A stretch of 64,000 nt of DNA from Toxonevra muliebris (GCA_963691655.1 OY829329.1:8198708-8262707); one strand, 5' to 3'. Positions 45,997 through 58,501 are shown, counted from the first letter of the stretch. Numbers and translations are program-made. The notes: generated by a model not told the origin, from the letters alone.

Positions 45997-48235
45997 TCCA
46001 AAATGAACGGAATCTGACAAGTCAAAGTTAAATTACAAAACTGCTGCAGTATAGTTTTACTTTCTAAGCAAAAGAATTTTTTGTTCAAACCGAAAGTATT
46101 AGGATTTATAGTTTCAGAATGATGTAATGGGCTTTCAAGAGCCGTTATATGGGGAGCAGACTGTTTGAGAAACTAGAGGAACTGGTAGACATTCTATTAA
46201 CTGACTTATTGAGAATTTCTAAGGGTTTAGAATGATTTTAACAAGCTTTGTTGAAGGGATGGAGTTGCTTAAGCTTTTGATATCATTTCACTACGTGACG
46301 AGTGCAGAAGGAGACGGACATAAAGACCAAAATACCAGGTTCATTCAAATCAAATTCAATTTAAATCTTTGTGTAATATTTCTAACGAATGAAATTTCAG
46401 AAATTTGATGCCAAATAAATCTTCAAAGAGATAAAGTCAATATTTATTTCCAACCAATCTAGAGACAAAGTAATGCCATTACGAAAATATTTCTTTGCAT
46501 TTTAAAATATGGAGAAATGGTCACCTGAGCACACTCAAAAAAAAAAAAAGAACACAATAACATTTAGATAAATACTAATATCCATTTATCCAAGCAGCAG
46601 TTACAGCAATGAAGTGGCAAAACGAAATTTCGCCAAGCTGCTGCTGATTTTTTTTCTTTTTTTTTTTTTAATAATAACAACATTAAATTTGCAAGAGTAG
46701 CAAGCACACACAGAAAACGAGATAAAGTAGCAGTAGCGGGTAGCGGAGGTAACAGTGGTGGCGGCAGCAGAGTAGCAGCAGCAGCAGCAGCAGTTGTTAT
46801 AGTGGTAGTAGTGGCAAGTTGGTTGGTTGATGAAAAAATATGCTAACAATAAAAATGTTTACTTTCATTTGGCGAGGCACTTTAACAAGCTTTGCTCTGC
46901 TTCTACTTCAGTACGTACGGTCGTCTGCCTGCTCCTTTTGACTGTCTGTCTGCCAGATTGTTTGTCTTCTTCTCAAGCCTGTGCGTAGCATATTCCATTT
47001 GGAATGCTACTGTTTGCAGACACTTAAAAGCGAATAAGGAGGAAGCAGCAGCAGCAGGAGCTGGAGCAGCCGCAGTGAAGAAGAAAATACGCGTTAAAAT
47101 GAAAGAACATATATTTTTCTTCTTTTTTTAATTTTTTTTTTTTATTGACGAAATCTATTAAAAGCTAAAAGCAAACGCAGAGAATTCGATTTGTTTTTGT
47201 TTTGCCATACATACACAGCAAATGCAATAGTGAAACGCTCTCGAAATGAGAGTTTGGTTTGCTATGCCATTAGAGAAGGCTATAACTACACGACAACGAC
47301 ATTGAGGACGATTCAGTCTGATGCTAATGCTTGACGGTTCTTCTTTGTTGATTTACAAAGAAAAAAAATAAAAGAAAAAAATAGCAAAAAAAAAAAAAAC
47401 ATAATAAAAAAATTACAAAATTGAATTTTTATTTGACAAGCGCTTTTCAATAAATGGCGGCGGCAACGGCGGCGTTGTTGTTGCTATTCTTCTATGAATA
47501 TAAAAGCGAAAATGTGTTATAAGATCTATTATTATGTGTTACCCTCACACACACACACACACACTCATACATACATATGTACAAACCTACATCCATTTGC
47601 AGCTTGTATTAAAATCTGAATACTTTGAGCTCTACTCCTACACTTTATCATCCCCTTTTCCTCCCCCCGCCCCCCCCCCCCCCCCCCCACTCCGGCATCT
47701 ATCGAACATTATTTTATTATGACACTAATCGAGTCTAATTGATGCGTGAGAAAAAACTCAAGTGTACACGCTGCTGAGTGTTTTGTGTAAAATGATATTT
47801 TCTATTAATGCACCATCATCCACCATCGGTAGTTTGTGTAAGGCTGGGATTACACGTTACGCATACATTTGAATACATGTTCGGACATTTGTATAGTTAC
47901 ACAAAAAGAAAAGAAATTTGTAGAAAAAAACGAATAAATAAACATTTTAAAATCGGGGAATTTCATTTCTGGGGTTTTTACGGAGGAACTAACAAAAGTT
48001 CGTTTACTCGGCTACAAAGAAAAGGCCAAAAACTATTTTTAGTTTCATAACTTTAATCTTTTTTGTTTTTGAATTTTTCGATAAAATCGCCGGTAGATAC
48101 ACTTCAAAAAATAGTCCTCAAAATCTCAATAGCTTCAAGGTTTAGGTTCGGCATTAGCTGAAATAATTATCTTTTCATTATTGCTGAAGATTCAGTAAAG
48201 TTCTTTACAAAGAAAGCGAATCCCTCTGAAGCTCA
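45997..48235. other. Non-coding DNA with microsatellites and a long C tract
   Basis: I see no gene. GCAGCAGCAG near 46770-46792 and 47046-47060, CACACACA near 47547-47563, and a run of 19 C at 47670-47688 are present. GGCTGGGATTACACG near 47841 looks like a terminus of some element, but I find no partner. Confidence 0.55.
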
Positions 48236-48237
48236 TT

Positions 48238-48760
48238 CGATTTATTAAAGCGATGTACGAGAATTCTGAGCTAGCAGTTCTACTAAACGAAGTTATGGTA
48301 AACGTGTGCTCCGAAAGAAGAAGCATAACATGTAGCCTCACCCGTCAACTCGAAGGCTTGGACTTCGCAGATGATATATGTCTCTGTTCCCGCACAAGCT
48401 CAATGACATGCAAGCGAAAATTGACCATCTGATCAGACCAGCATACAACGCGAGCCTAGAAATCAACATCAAAAAGATCAAAGCCATGCGAATTAACAAC
48501 GTCAGCAATTAGCTGACTAAACTAAAATTCAAGTTTAGTTGAGGCTGACACCCAATTAACATAGGTCTGGCTTTGAATACTTGTTCCCATAAAGGCTCGT
48601 TCCAGCCCTAGCAGAGCCTCTCTTGTGTCAGCATAGATATCATAGGACTATAGGTGACTACATATTTCAAGCTTAGATAGCCATTTATGATTGAGGGCTC
48701 AACAATCATGAATAATGGCAACAACAACAACAAATGGAGGGAAAACCCATCCAAGCATTC
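48238..48760 (+). pseudogene. LINE reverse transcriptase palm fragment
   Basis: One frame gives FIKAMYENSELAVLLNEVMV and continues to LEGLDFADDICLCSR, where FADDI is RT motif C. The next frame continues MQAKIDHLIRPAYNASLEIN and then IKKIKAMRIN, as in LINEs after motif C, so a frameshift lies near 48400. Neither the upstream fingers nor the downstream domains are present. The residue pattern differs from the LINE relics at 4063-6175 and 59517-61270, so it is a third kind. About 240 bp after it are non-coding and end in a CAACAACAACAAC stretch near 48721. Confidence 0.65.
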
Positions 48761-49024
48761 CTGCCCGCCTTCAAATTAATCTAACTTTTGTCTCCATTAG
48801 AAGACAGACACTTCAGCCTAACTTAACACAATAGGAGTTAAACTATTTCAGAAGTTATGCCTGTCAGTCAAAAAATAGTTTGCAAAATTGATTTACAGAA
48901 GAATAGCTGCCGGTTTGGCTATTTCAAAAGCCCTGTACCTCCTCAAGTTTTTAGGTGAAACCGTGCCTAATTTATTTTATAGCCAGAGAGATGTACCAGG
49001 ATCTATTTGAATGAAGCCTACATA

Positions 49025-50326
49025 AGGAGTGAGATTGAAAAAATCTTAACACACGTTTTACCTAATAATTTTTTTTGGAGGTAAATTTAAAAATTTTTTT
49101 ATGTAGTTATCTTTGAAAAATATGTCAGTTGTTATTTTTAATGACAAACATGTTGATTTATTGTGAGTTTGAACAAAATGAGTGAAGAAAAAGTAGTACG
49201 TCTTAAAATTATTGAAAATTTTCAAAAAAAATCCAAATGGGTCCTACAAAAAATTGGCCAAAGAATTGATTGTTTGCCGTCAAACTGTTTCCAATGTTAT
49301 TAAACAGTTTCAGGAGAATTTGATCATCGATAGAAAATAGGAAACCTGGTTGGGGAAGAAAACAAGGACCACATGATATTGGGAAAGCCAAGAAAATAGA
49401 AAGCATATTGAAAAGATCTCCAAACACATCTGGTAGAAAAGCTGCCCGGTTAGCCCAGTGCTCTGACTATTTGGTGCGAAAAGTTAAAGCCAATGCAGGT
49501 TTGAAAACATACAAAGTCCAAAAAGTTCCAGACAGGAATGTTGCAAAAAATTTAGACGCCAAAAGTTGGGCTCGGAAATTAAAAACGAATTTCATACAAA
49601 AATATTCATGTTGTATAATGGACGACGAAACGTATGTACTGGCCGATTTTACGCAGCTTCCGGGTCAACATTTTTATGTTGCTGAAGCTCGAAGAAATGT
49701 CGAAGAACAATTTGGAATCCAAAAACAGACAAAATTTCCTAAAAAATTCCTGGTATGGCAAGCTATATGCAGTTGCGGCAAAAGAAGCAAGTCATTTGTT
49801 ACCGGGGGCTCTATAGACACCGAAATATACATCAAAGAATGTTTGAAAAGAAGGCTTCTTCCTTTCATAAGAGAGCACAATGTGTCCACATATTTTGGCC
49901 CGATTTGGCATCATGTCACTACGGCAAAAAAGCTCTGGAGTGGTACCAAAGTAATAACATAGTTTTTGTACCAAGAGAGGCCAATCCTCCAAATTGTCCA
50001 GAGCTAAGACCAGTGGAGAGATATTGGGTTCTTGTGAAAAGAAACTTAAAGAGCACAAAAAAGGTGTCCCAAAATATCGAAGATTTTAAAAGGAGTTGGG
50101 CAAACTGTTCCAAAAAGGTGTCTGAAACAACTATCAAATCTCTAATGGAAGGCTTACCAAAAAAGGTCTGCGAGTTTATAAATAGTGGTTAGAACTATAA
50201 AAGTTATATTTTTCTGTAATTTGTAAAATATTATCAATTAAATAAAAAAAAAATCAAAACTCTAAGATCAACCGTTTAAAAATTATTGAATTTTTTATGT
50301 GTTAAGATTTTTTCGATTTCACTCCT
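49025..50326 (+). mobile_element. Tc1/mariner-type element of the DD37E group, TA-flanked
   Basis: The left end AGGAGTGAGATTGAAAAAAT with CTTAACACAC matches the complement of the right end AGGAGTGAAATCGAAAAAAT with CTTAACACAT, so the TIRs are about 30 bp with three differences. TA stands immediately outside both ends (49023-49024 and 50327-50328). The 1302-bp length is that of a complete element, and the only gene inside is the transposase relic. The right flank is the start of a TTTTGGTCTGAA tract; the left flank is unrelated DNA. DD37E elements are best known from mosquitoes (ITmD37E). Confidence 0.85.
49178..50192 (+). pseudogene. DD37E transposase relic
   Basis: The start MSEEKVVRLKIIENFQKK is followed, after a frameshift near 49225, by SYKKLAKELIVCRQTVSNVI, a helix-turn-helix. 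A stop lies at about 49338. The frame continues with GRKQG, resembling the GRPR-type linker, and a second helix-turn-helix around SDYLVRKVKANAGLKTYK. CIMDDETYVLADF holds the first catalytic aspartate. After another frameshift near 49905 come FWPDLASCHYGKKALEWY with the second and ELRPVERYW with the catalytic glutamate; 37 residues separate them. The end is at 50192. Three lesions in an otherwise full-length gene suggest a fairly recent death. Confidence 0.85.
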
Positions 50327-50328
50327 TA

Positions 50329-50640
50329 ATTTGGTCTGAATGGTTTGAATTTTTCTTTGAATTTGGTCTACATTTTTTCTGATTTTTTTCTCTATTTTTT
50401 TGGTCTAAATTTTTAAAAGAATTTTGATCAGAATTTGCTTGGAACTTTAGCCTGTACTTGTTTCGATTTCGAGTTTAAAATTTGAACCAAATTTTGGTTT
50501 AAATTTTTCTCTAAATTTGGTTTAATTTTTGGTTAAGATTTTGTCCTGAATTTTGGTTTGAATTTGATCTGAATTTTGGTCCTAATTCTGATCTGAACTT
50601 TGGTCTGAATTTTTCTTTGAATTAAGCCTAAATTTGACTA
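50329..50640 (+). repeat. Short TTTTGGTCTGAA tract
   Basis: This is a member of the recurrent array family, directly right of the DD37E element's TA. The transposon may have inserted into or beside it. It contains AAATTTTGGTTTAAATTTTT and TGAATTTTGGTCCTAA units and no coding capacity. Confidence 0.75.
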
Positions 50641-51828
50641 CGCAAAACTCGTTTATTCTCCAATTCCCCTCACGTGTCTAAATTCCGTGGCAATCGGGGA
50701 ATCCTCAGAAATTTCCTCAATCCAATCATTTCTCTATATCTATTCCTACTTTTCGCCCTAACAAACGAAAAGAAAAATCCTTAAATTCTAAATTTCACCT
50801 AAATAAATTTCTAAAAGATTTTTATTTCAAACATTTGGTTAAACTTCTGGACTTGTGAAATTTTCTATAAAAACACCACACAAGCACACAAAAAAAAATC
50901 CCTTGAGGTGGCAACAATTTCATTTTCTATTCTACTTCTGTGTACCGTCAATTGTAAGTGGTGGTGAAGTCAAACTGCTAGGATGCATTTCAACAAACCA
51001 AAAAATAAATAAAATTGCAGCAAATAGCATTGAATGCCATTGCTTGCTTTCTCTATTGAATGATTTAAAAAGCTTTTTGTTAACCTACAAAAACAAAAAA
51101 ATAGGAGAATTTTCCAAAAAGGTGAAACAAGAAAATAGAGAGAAAAAAATGGAAATGCTAACAAAAACTTTTTCAACTAAAACAACAACAACAATACGAA
51201 CACTTGTGTTTGCCCAAAAGTGCGCTACTTTTTTTTCAGCAAAGGATTTTTTTTTGTTTTTTTTTTTTTTTTTTTATATTTGTTGTATTTTATTTATTTG
51301 AACTTTTAGTTCATTTGAAAAGTTTACTTCCGCTCACTTCTACAATAACTTAAAGAAAAAACTTAACAAAATCCTCTCAACGAACTAAACAAAAGTAGTA
51401 ATAAAAAATAAAAAAAATAAAGCAAATAAAACAACAAAAACTTACAAGAAAAACAACAAAAAAAAAACAAATACCTAGTACTTGAGCCGTGGCAGACGGT
51501 AACTTCCAACGTCTTACTTTCTTATTTTCTTTCTTTTTTTTCCGATTACTTTCAAAAAACACAAGAAAAGAAAATCGCACACAATGACATTGCAATAATT
51601 TGTCTGCAATAAGTATACAGGAAATGGTTTCACTCACACACATATATATAGTATATAAGTTTCCTCATACTTCGTCAGAACATTCCAACTTCGACACCGC
51701 CCCCGCCCATCATCTTAAACCCAAAATGTGGAGGTCGATTTAGTGGTGCACATTGAGCTTCATACATGAAATCAATTTCCGTTGGGGATATCAAGTTGAC
51801 ATACACAGACATATCTGAGGCGTAGAAC
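50641..51828. other. Non-coding DNA
   Basis: I see no convincing gene. The plus frame at 50855-51301 (148 codons) is lysine-rich and then phenylalanine-rich across T runs and matches no family I know. A-rich runs lie near 51400-51470. Confidence 0.55.
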
Positions 51829-54259
51829 GAGTGGCGGATCTAGAAGGGGCCTCTAGGGGCTGTAGTTGACCACAATAATGTGAATTCTCATAACCTTTAG
51901 ACAGAGATTTAGAGCTGAGCTGTTTATTTGAGGAACTTGAACTACATTAAACTTGAAATTTCAGGGTCAGTTTATGGATAATTTTTTTTTAAGTTTTCCA
52001 ATTCTGATTTTAAACCTGATTTAAGGTTTGGTATTTGGTCTAAATTAAGTTTTATGAGTTTCGGTCTGAATTTTGGTTTAAGTTTAAGTCTGAGATTGAT
52101 TTCAATTATGTTCTGAATTTCGTTCTCTTTTGATATTATTTTTAGACAAAATTTGGTTCCAATTTTTGGTCTAAATTTTTATCTGAATTTTGGTTTTAAT
52201 TTGTTTTGAAATTTTCTCCGAATTTGATCTGATTTTTCATCTTAATTTTGGACAGAATTTGCGTTCAATTTTTCTCTAAATTTGGTTTAAATTTCGGTCT
52301 GAATTCGGTTGGAATTTCGATCTAAATCTGGTCAGAATTTTGGTTAAAATTTATATTTGAATTTTAGTGTGAATTTGGTCTAAATTTTGGTCAGAATTTC
52401 GTTTGAATTTTACTTTGAGTTTGCCAGAGTTTATTTCGTATTTTAGTCTGAATTTTGGTCAAAATTTGGTCTGAATTTTTTGCCTGAATTTGGTCTAAAT
52501 TATGGTCTGAATGATTTGAATTTTTCTATGAATTTGGTCCCAGTTTTTGGTCTAAATTTTGATCTGAATTTTGGTTTTAATTTATTTTGAAATTTTCTCC
52601 GAATTTGATTTGACTTTTCTTCTTAATTTTGGACAGAATTTGCGTAGATCTCTAATCTGAATTTGCTTTGAATTTTTCTCTAAATTTGGTCTAAATTTCG
52701 GTCTGAATTTGGTTGGAATTTCGATCTAAATCTGGTCAGAATTTTGGTTTAAGTTTTTTTTTTTCTGAATTTTAGTCTGAATTTGGTCTAAATTTTGGAC
52801 CAAACCTCGTTAGAATTTTTCTTTGAGTTTTGCCAAAGTTAAGTTAGTATTTTAGTCTGAATTTTCGTCTAAATGTGGTATGAATTTTTTTGCCTGAATT
52901 CGGTCTAAATTTTTTACCCTGAATTTGGTTGAAATTATGCCTTGAATGATTTGAATTTTTCTCTGAATTTGGTTCGAATTTTGGTCTAAATTTTATCAAA
53001 TTTTTTTTTTCATATTGGTCTAAATTTTAGGTCAGAATTTGCTTGGAACTTTAGTCTGAACTTGGCTCGACTTTTAGTTTAAAGTTTGAACTGAATTTTT
53101 GTCAGAATTTTCCTCTAAATTTGGTCTAAGTTTTGGTTTGGATTTTGTCCTGAATTTTGATTTGAGTTTGATTGGAATTTTGATTTGAAATTTGGATTGA
53201 ATTTTTCTCTGAATTTTAGTCTGAATTTGGTTTAAATTTTGGTCTGAGTTTGGTTTAAATTTTTCTCTGAGTTTGGTTTGAAATTTGATCCAAATTGTGA
53301 CCTAAATTTTGCTATGAAATTTTTTTTGCGTTTTTGGTTTAAGTTTTTCCTGCATTTTATCTAAGTTTGGTCTGAATTTGGTTGGAATAATGGTCTAAAT
53401 TATGTTTTGAATTTTTCTCTAAATTTGGCCTGAATTTTGGTCTGAATTTTGTTGTAAATTCGGTCTGAATTTTTTTGTAAATTCGGTCTGAATTTTGTTG
53501 TAAATTCGGTCTGAATTTTGTTGCAAATTCGGTCTGAATTTAATTTTGTCTAAATTATGGTATAAATTTTGATTGAAATTTTGAACTGAATTTGATTTGA
53601 ATTTTTTTTTTTTAGTTTGGTCTGGACTTTGTTCGAATTTTGGCTTAAGATTTGAGCTGAATTGTAGTCTGAATTTATCTCTAAAATTGGTCTAATTTTA
53701 GGTTTGAATTTTTTACCAAATTTTGGTCGAAATTCGGTTTGATTTTTTTTGGTCTAAATTTTTTTCCAAATTTGGTTTAATTTTTGGATCGAATTTCGGT
53801 CTGAAATTGATAGGAATTTTGATCTGAAATTTGGGATAAATTTTTCTTTGAACTTTTTCTGAATTTGGTCTACATTTGGTCTAAATTTTGGTTTGAGTTT
53901 AGTTTGAATTTTTCTCTGAGTTTTGGTTTAAGTTTGGTGCAAAATTTTTGGTTTAAATTCTGTTCTGAGTTTGACTCTAAAATTGGTTTTTGAATGTGGT
54001 CTAAGTTTTTCTCGGTATTTGGTGAAAGTTTGGTGTAAATTTTGGTCTGAATTTGATTTGAATTGCGGCTTATTTTCGATTAGAAGTTTCGTCTGAGCTG
54101 TGATCACATTTTTGAACTGGTTTTTAGTCTAGGTCTGCGTTTAAATCGGAGTTTTTATTTGATTTTCAATTCTAGTTTTTGGTTTTATAATTTTTGCATA
54201 TCTTACCAAAATCACGCCCCCCCCCCCCCCCCCAAATCACAATCCTAGATCCGCCACTG
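51829..54259 (+). mobile_element. Array element F: CAGTGGCGG ends, filled with TTTTGGTCTGAA repeats
   Basis: The left end GAGTGGCGGATCTAGAAGGG starts at 51829 and the right end AATCCTAGATCCGCCACTG stops at 54259. The complement of the right end is CAGTGGCGGATCTAGGATT, a good inverted match over about 15 bp. Flanking octamers (CGTAGAAC and CCTACAAA) agree at only five positions, so the target duplication is unproven. The left interior shares TGAATTCTCATAACCTTTA with element C. From about 52000 to 54190 it is a degenerate AATTTTGGTCTGAATTTGGT array. A run of 17 C (54217-54233) sits just inside the right terminus. Confidence 0.7.
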
Positions 54260-55568
54260 CCTACAAATGTGTGTGTGTATTTATATGCCATATATGTGCG
54301 TCTGTCTGTGTGTGTGTGCCTGCTTGCATGTACATTCCATGAAATATCACTAAATTGTAAGTATATTGGCGACATATTTCATCTTTCAATTTGATGTCGT
54401 TCCTCGTCATTTGGTAACGAAATCACGAAATGTTTCAATTTTGAAAGCAACACACACACACACACACTCATTACTTCATTCATTTGGCGGCATGTTGCAT
54501 GCAGCAGCACTTTGTCTCTTTGCGTATCTCACACGTTTGTCACGCATGCTTCAATTAGAAAAAACAAAAAATTCACTTGAAAATCAATGAAATATCGAGA
54601 TCGTTCTACAAGTTTTGACCCCTTGAGGCTTTAATATATTTTTTAAATTTCCATGACGGCAAACTTTGATAAGCGTAAAAAACAACAACAACAACAACAA
54701 CAACCATGTCAACAATGACCACATGTGTATTTGTTAGCGTGTACATGTTGCAAGCTAAGTAAGCTTGTTGAACATACTAACATTAATAAGCTAAGCTTCT
54801 GTATATATTATTCATTATTCTTTATTCATATTCAAAACTGCCAATGATAAATGTTTTAAGCGTCTTTAGACATGCCAAGGAAACACAGACAGACAGACAG
54901 ACATGCTGCTGCTGTTGTTACTGCTGCTATTACACTCGACATGTATTGAATTTTTGCATAGTTGTTATGTTGCTGCAACATACAACAAACAGTTTAGTCA
55001 TCGTCGCTTGATTTTCAAATCAATTATGCACAGTTTTGTCGTTGTCGTTGTCATCGTCGTCGTTGTCGTCACATAGTCGGCATCGTCATCAACATTATTG
55101 CTATCCTCGTTGTTGTAGTTGTAGCTGTTGCCACGCCTTGCAGCCTACTTTTTTCCTCTTTTTTTTTTTTGATGCTGTTGTCTCTGTAGTTAATGGTTAC
55201 AAGCATTTTCAAGAAACTATTGAAGCTGTTGTGGTTGTTGTTGTTGTTTGGTAATAAAACTCACTTAAAATCCTATTAAACAATAACAACAGCATCAGCA
55301 CCAGTTTCAACCACAACAACAACGACAACATTTTGTTGTTAGTTTGTAATTGTAGAATTTGAATTTATTGCCTGTTTGTGGGATTTCTTCCTGTTGCTGT
55401 TTTTCGCTCCCTCTCTCTCTCTATCTTTCTCTCTCTTTCCCTGTCTCTCACTCGTTCTTTGCAACTGACAAACTCATTGCATGACGAAATTACAAAAAGG
55501 CTTCACTAACCTTAAGGACGCCATTTAAATTATAAGCAATTAGAAACATCGATTAATACAAGAAAAAC
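54260..55568. other. Non-coding DNA with dense microsatellites
   Basis: I see no gene. GT runs near 54271-54320, CACACA near 54452-54467, CAACAACAA near 54684-54704, GTCGTTGTC near 55039-55070, TTGTTGTTG near 55229-55249 and CTCTCTCT near 55411-55440 dominate. The frames here are serine- or valine-rich shadows of these repeats. Confidence 0.6.
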
Positions 55569-56773
55569 TTAACCCATTACTAGCCAAAGACGTCGATTGT
55601 TCCTAAAAAAAATAATATCCTTTCAAACTCTAACTGTAAACGGGTAGAGTTTCGGTCCAAATTTGGTCAGAATTTTGGTTTAAGTTTTTTTTTCTGAATT
55701 TTAGTCTGAATTTGGTCTGAATTTGGCCAAAGTTTGGTCTGAATTTTTTGCTCAATTTGGTCTGAATGATTTGAATTTTTCTATGAATTTGTTTAGAATT
55801 TTGGTCTAAATTTTGATTTGAATTTTGGTTTCAATTTGTTCTGAAATTTTCTCCGAATTTGATCTGATTTTTCATCTTAATATTTTGGACAGAATTTGCG
55901 TAGATCTCTGATCTGAATTTGCCTTGAATTTTTCTGTAAATTTGATCTAAATTTCGGTCTGAATTTGGTTGGAATTTCGGTCTAAATGTGGTCAGAATTT
56001 TGGTTTAAGTTTTTTCTAAGAATTTTAGTCTGAATTTGTTCTAAATCTTGGTTCAAACTTCGTTGGAATTTTTCTTTGAGTTTTGCCAAAGTTTAGTTTC
56101 TATTTTGGTCTAAATTTGGTCTGAATGATTTGAATTTTTCTATGAATTTGTTTAGAATTTTGGTCTAAATTTAGTCCGAATTTTTTGCTGAATTTGGTCT
56201 AAATTATGGTCTGAATGATTTGAATTTTTCTATGAATTTGGTTCGAATTTTGGTCTAAATTTTGATCTGAATTTTGGTTTTAATTTGTTTTGAAATTTTC
56301 TCCGAATTCGATCTGACTTTTCATCTTAATTTTGGTCAAAATTTGCGTAGATCTCTGATCTGAATTTGCTTTGAATTTTTCTGCAAATTTTAGCTAAATT
56401 TCGGTCTGAATTTGGTCAGAATCTTGGTTTAAGTTTTTTTTCTGAATTTTAGTCTGAATTTGGTCCAAACTTTGTTGGAGTTTTTCTTTGAGTTTTGCCA
56501 AAGTTTAGTTTCTATTTTGGTCTAAATTTAGTCTGAATTTTTGCCTGAATTTTGTCTAAATTATGGTCTGAATGATTTGAATTTTTCTATGAATTTGGCT
56601 CGAATTTTGGTCTAAATTTTAATCTGAATTTTGGTTTTAATTTGTTTTGAAATTTTCTCCGAATTTGATCTGAGTTTTCATCTTAATTTTGGTCAAAATT
56701 TGCGTAGATCTCTGATCTGAATTTGCTTTGAATTTTTCTGCAAATTTTGTCTAAACATCTAATACCGGGTTAA
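55569..56773 (+). mobile_element. Array element G: TTTTGGTCTGAA tract enclosed by TTAACCC / GGGTTAA
   Basis: TTAACCCATTACTAGCCAAA at 55569 faces CTAATACCGGGTTAA ending at 56773. The complement of the right end is TTAACCCGGTATTAG, which agrees with the left end at 12 of the first 15 positions. TTAA at both sides is the target of piggyBac-type transposases. From about 55640 to 56755 the interior is the AATTTTGGTCTGAATTTG array, with three or four longer blocks repeated (each with TTTTGAAATTTTCTCCGAAT and GCGTAGATCTCTGATCTGAA). No protein is encoded. Confidence 0.6.
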
Positions 56774-58501
56774 AATGGGTTAAATTTTACATAGCACGTT
56801 TTGCTGCCATTAGCTTTAAACCCAAAAATTCTAAAAAGTCAAATGTAAAGTAATTATCATGAGCATTTACTATGTTCAATAGTTGATGGGGGAAAAACTC
56901 CGCAAACGCTCAAACGAAAAACATAACCACCAGCAAATGTGTTCAGTTGAACACGAACTAAAGTAAAAATTTATTGCGAGCACACGATGTATTCGAATGT
57001 TCAACATGTTGTTGCTGCATTTGCTGCATTACAATGCGGTAATAGAGCTCTCGCCGTTGTCAACGTTAACCACTCAATTTAGTGATTTTTTTTGGTTAAT
57101 TACACACGTGGCGAGTGTGTTAGGAATTGGTTGAACATGTTGTTATAGGTTCAGCGAAATTATGGATTCAGTTTGAAATTTTGTAAAGTTCTGCTTCCTT
57201 CAATTCGTGCACGAATTATAACCTAATAAAATAGGAACTGGATTCTAACTTGAATTCAAGCTGTAATGCCAAACAATTGTGCGCGTGCCTCAATCATCAA
57301 GTAGCGCACTGGGCCCTGCGCCCTGCTCGCAGCTCTGTGCTGCATGCTTGTCTGCCACATGCAGCAAGCAGGTAACTAATTGTACCTACGTAAATGAATG
57401 AAATGTCATTGTAATATGACATCAGCGAAACAAAACCGACGATTTAAAATAACTTAATTCAAAACAGCGCAATTAGGTAAGTCTCATCACGTGCAACACG
57501 AACATGACAACGCTTAGAAACCAAAAAAAAAAAAAAGAAGATGAAGCGCAAACGAGAGAGCACAACAACAATGAAATGAAATGAGTTGACATGTCCTGAG
57601 TATTTCCGGCCTATTGTGCTCGCGAGATACATACAAACAAGCATTAAGCGATATACTGACTGACATTTCAACCGCAACATACAACACCGCATTGATTGAC
57701 TGCACCGATGGGTTTTCCGCAGCTCCTGCCTGCTAGCCCGCATACAACCCTCCACCTCCTTCAAACTCACAATTACAATTGAAAATTGTCGATTACTGAA
57801 GTGATGATGGTGGGGTACGGGTGCAGGTGGGCGTGAGTGGCGCACACACAGCGACGAACGACGGGCGATGAGCGACAATTGCATTGTCGTTGTGAGAATT
57901 GAATTGCATGCAATTGCGATGCAAATGAATTTGAAAGCCACGACCAACCAACTTCAGCTGCCGCAGCATAAATGTTGAAGGCGACACGGCGGCGGCGGCG
58001 GCGGTGGCAGTGGCGGGTTGGCGGCGGTGCGGTTTTCCGCTTCAAACAATGAGCGATTGTGCGAAATGCCGAACAAGAGCAACATTCATCTCTTGCACAG
58101 ATGAGCCCGTGAGTAACACAGGCAGGCAACAACCAGGACTGACATGTGGTGCGTGTGTATGTGTGTGTATATGTTTATTTAGTACAATTTATTGCAATAC
58201 TACCTCAAATAGCTCCTCACACTCACACTCACACCCACACTGAGTTATTGCCTTTTGGGCAGCAGCACGGGACTACCGTTGCCTATTTGCTAAACTCTAA
58301 CGAGCCGAGCTCTCCAGTTTTGTTATGCTTTTGTGTGTCTGTCTGAAGGCGAGTCAAGCGAATACAATTTGAATTTACATACGCACAATTTCATTGCATT
58401 TTAATTGCAAAAGATTTAGAGAGAAGGCGACAATTACGATTGTGGCGACAAAAAAAAAAAAAACAAAAGTTTAAATGTTGCCACTAAAGATTAAAAATAT
58501 A
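56774..58501. other. Non-coding DNA including a GC-richer island
   Basis: I see no secure gene. The block near 57790-58150 is much richer in G and C than its surroundings. It includes GGCGGCGGCGGCGGCGGTGG near 57990 and an octamer, ATGCAAAT, at about 57919-57926. The minus frames 57459-57947 and 57773-58132 are open but show no domain. Such a block could be a promoter or enhancer of a gene outside the window; this is only a guess. Confidence 0.5.

Noticed and set aside
50855..51301. 148-codon plus-strand open frame
   Set aside because: Lysine-rich then poly-phenylalanine through homopolymers; no family pattern.
57459..57947. 162-codon minus-strand open frame as a gene
   Set aside because: No recognisable domain, low-complexity phenylalanine run and overlapping open frames on both strands; composition alone explains it.
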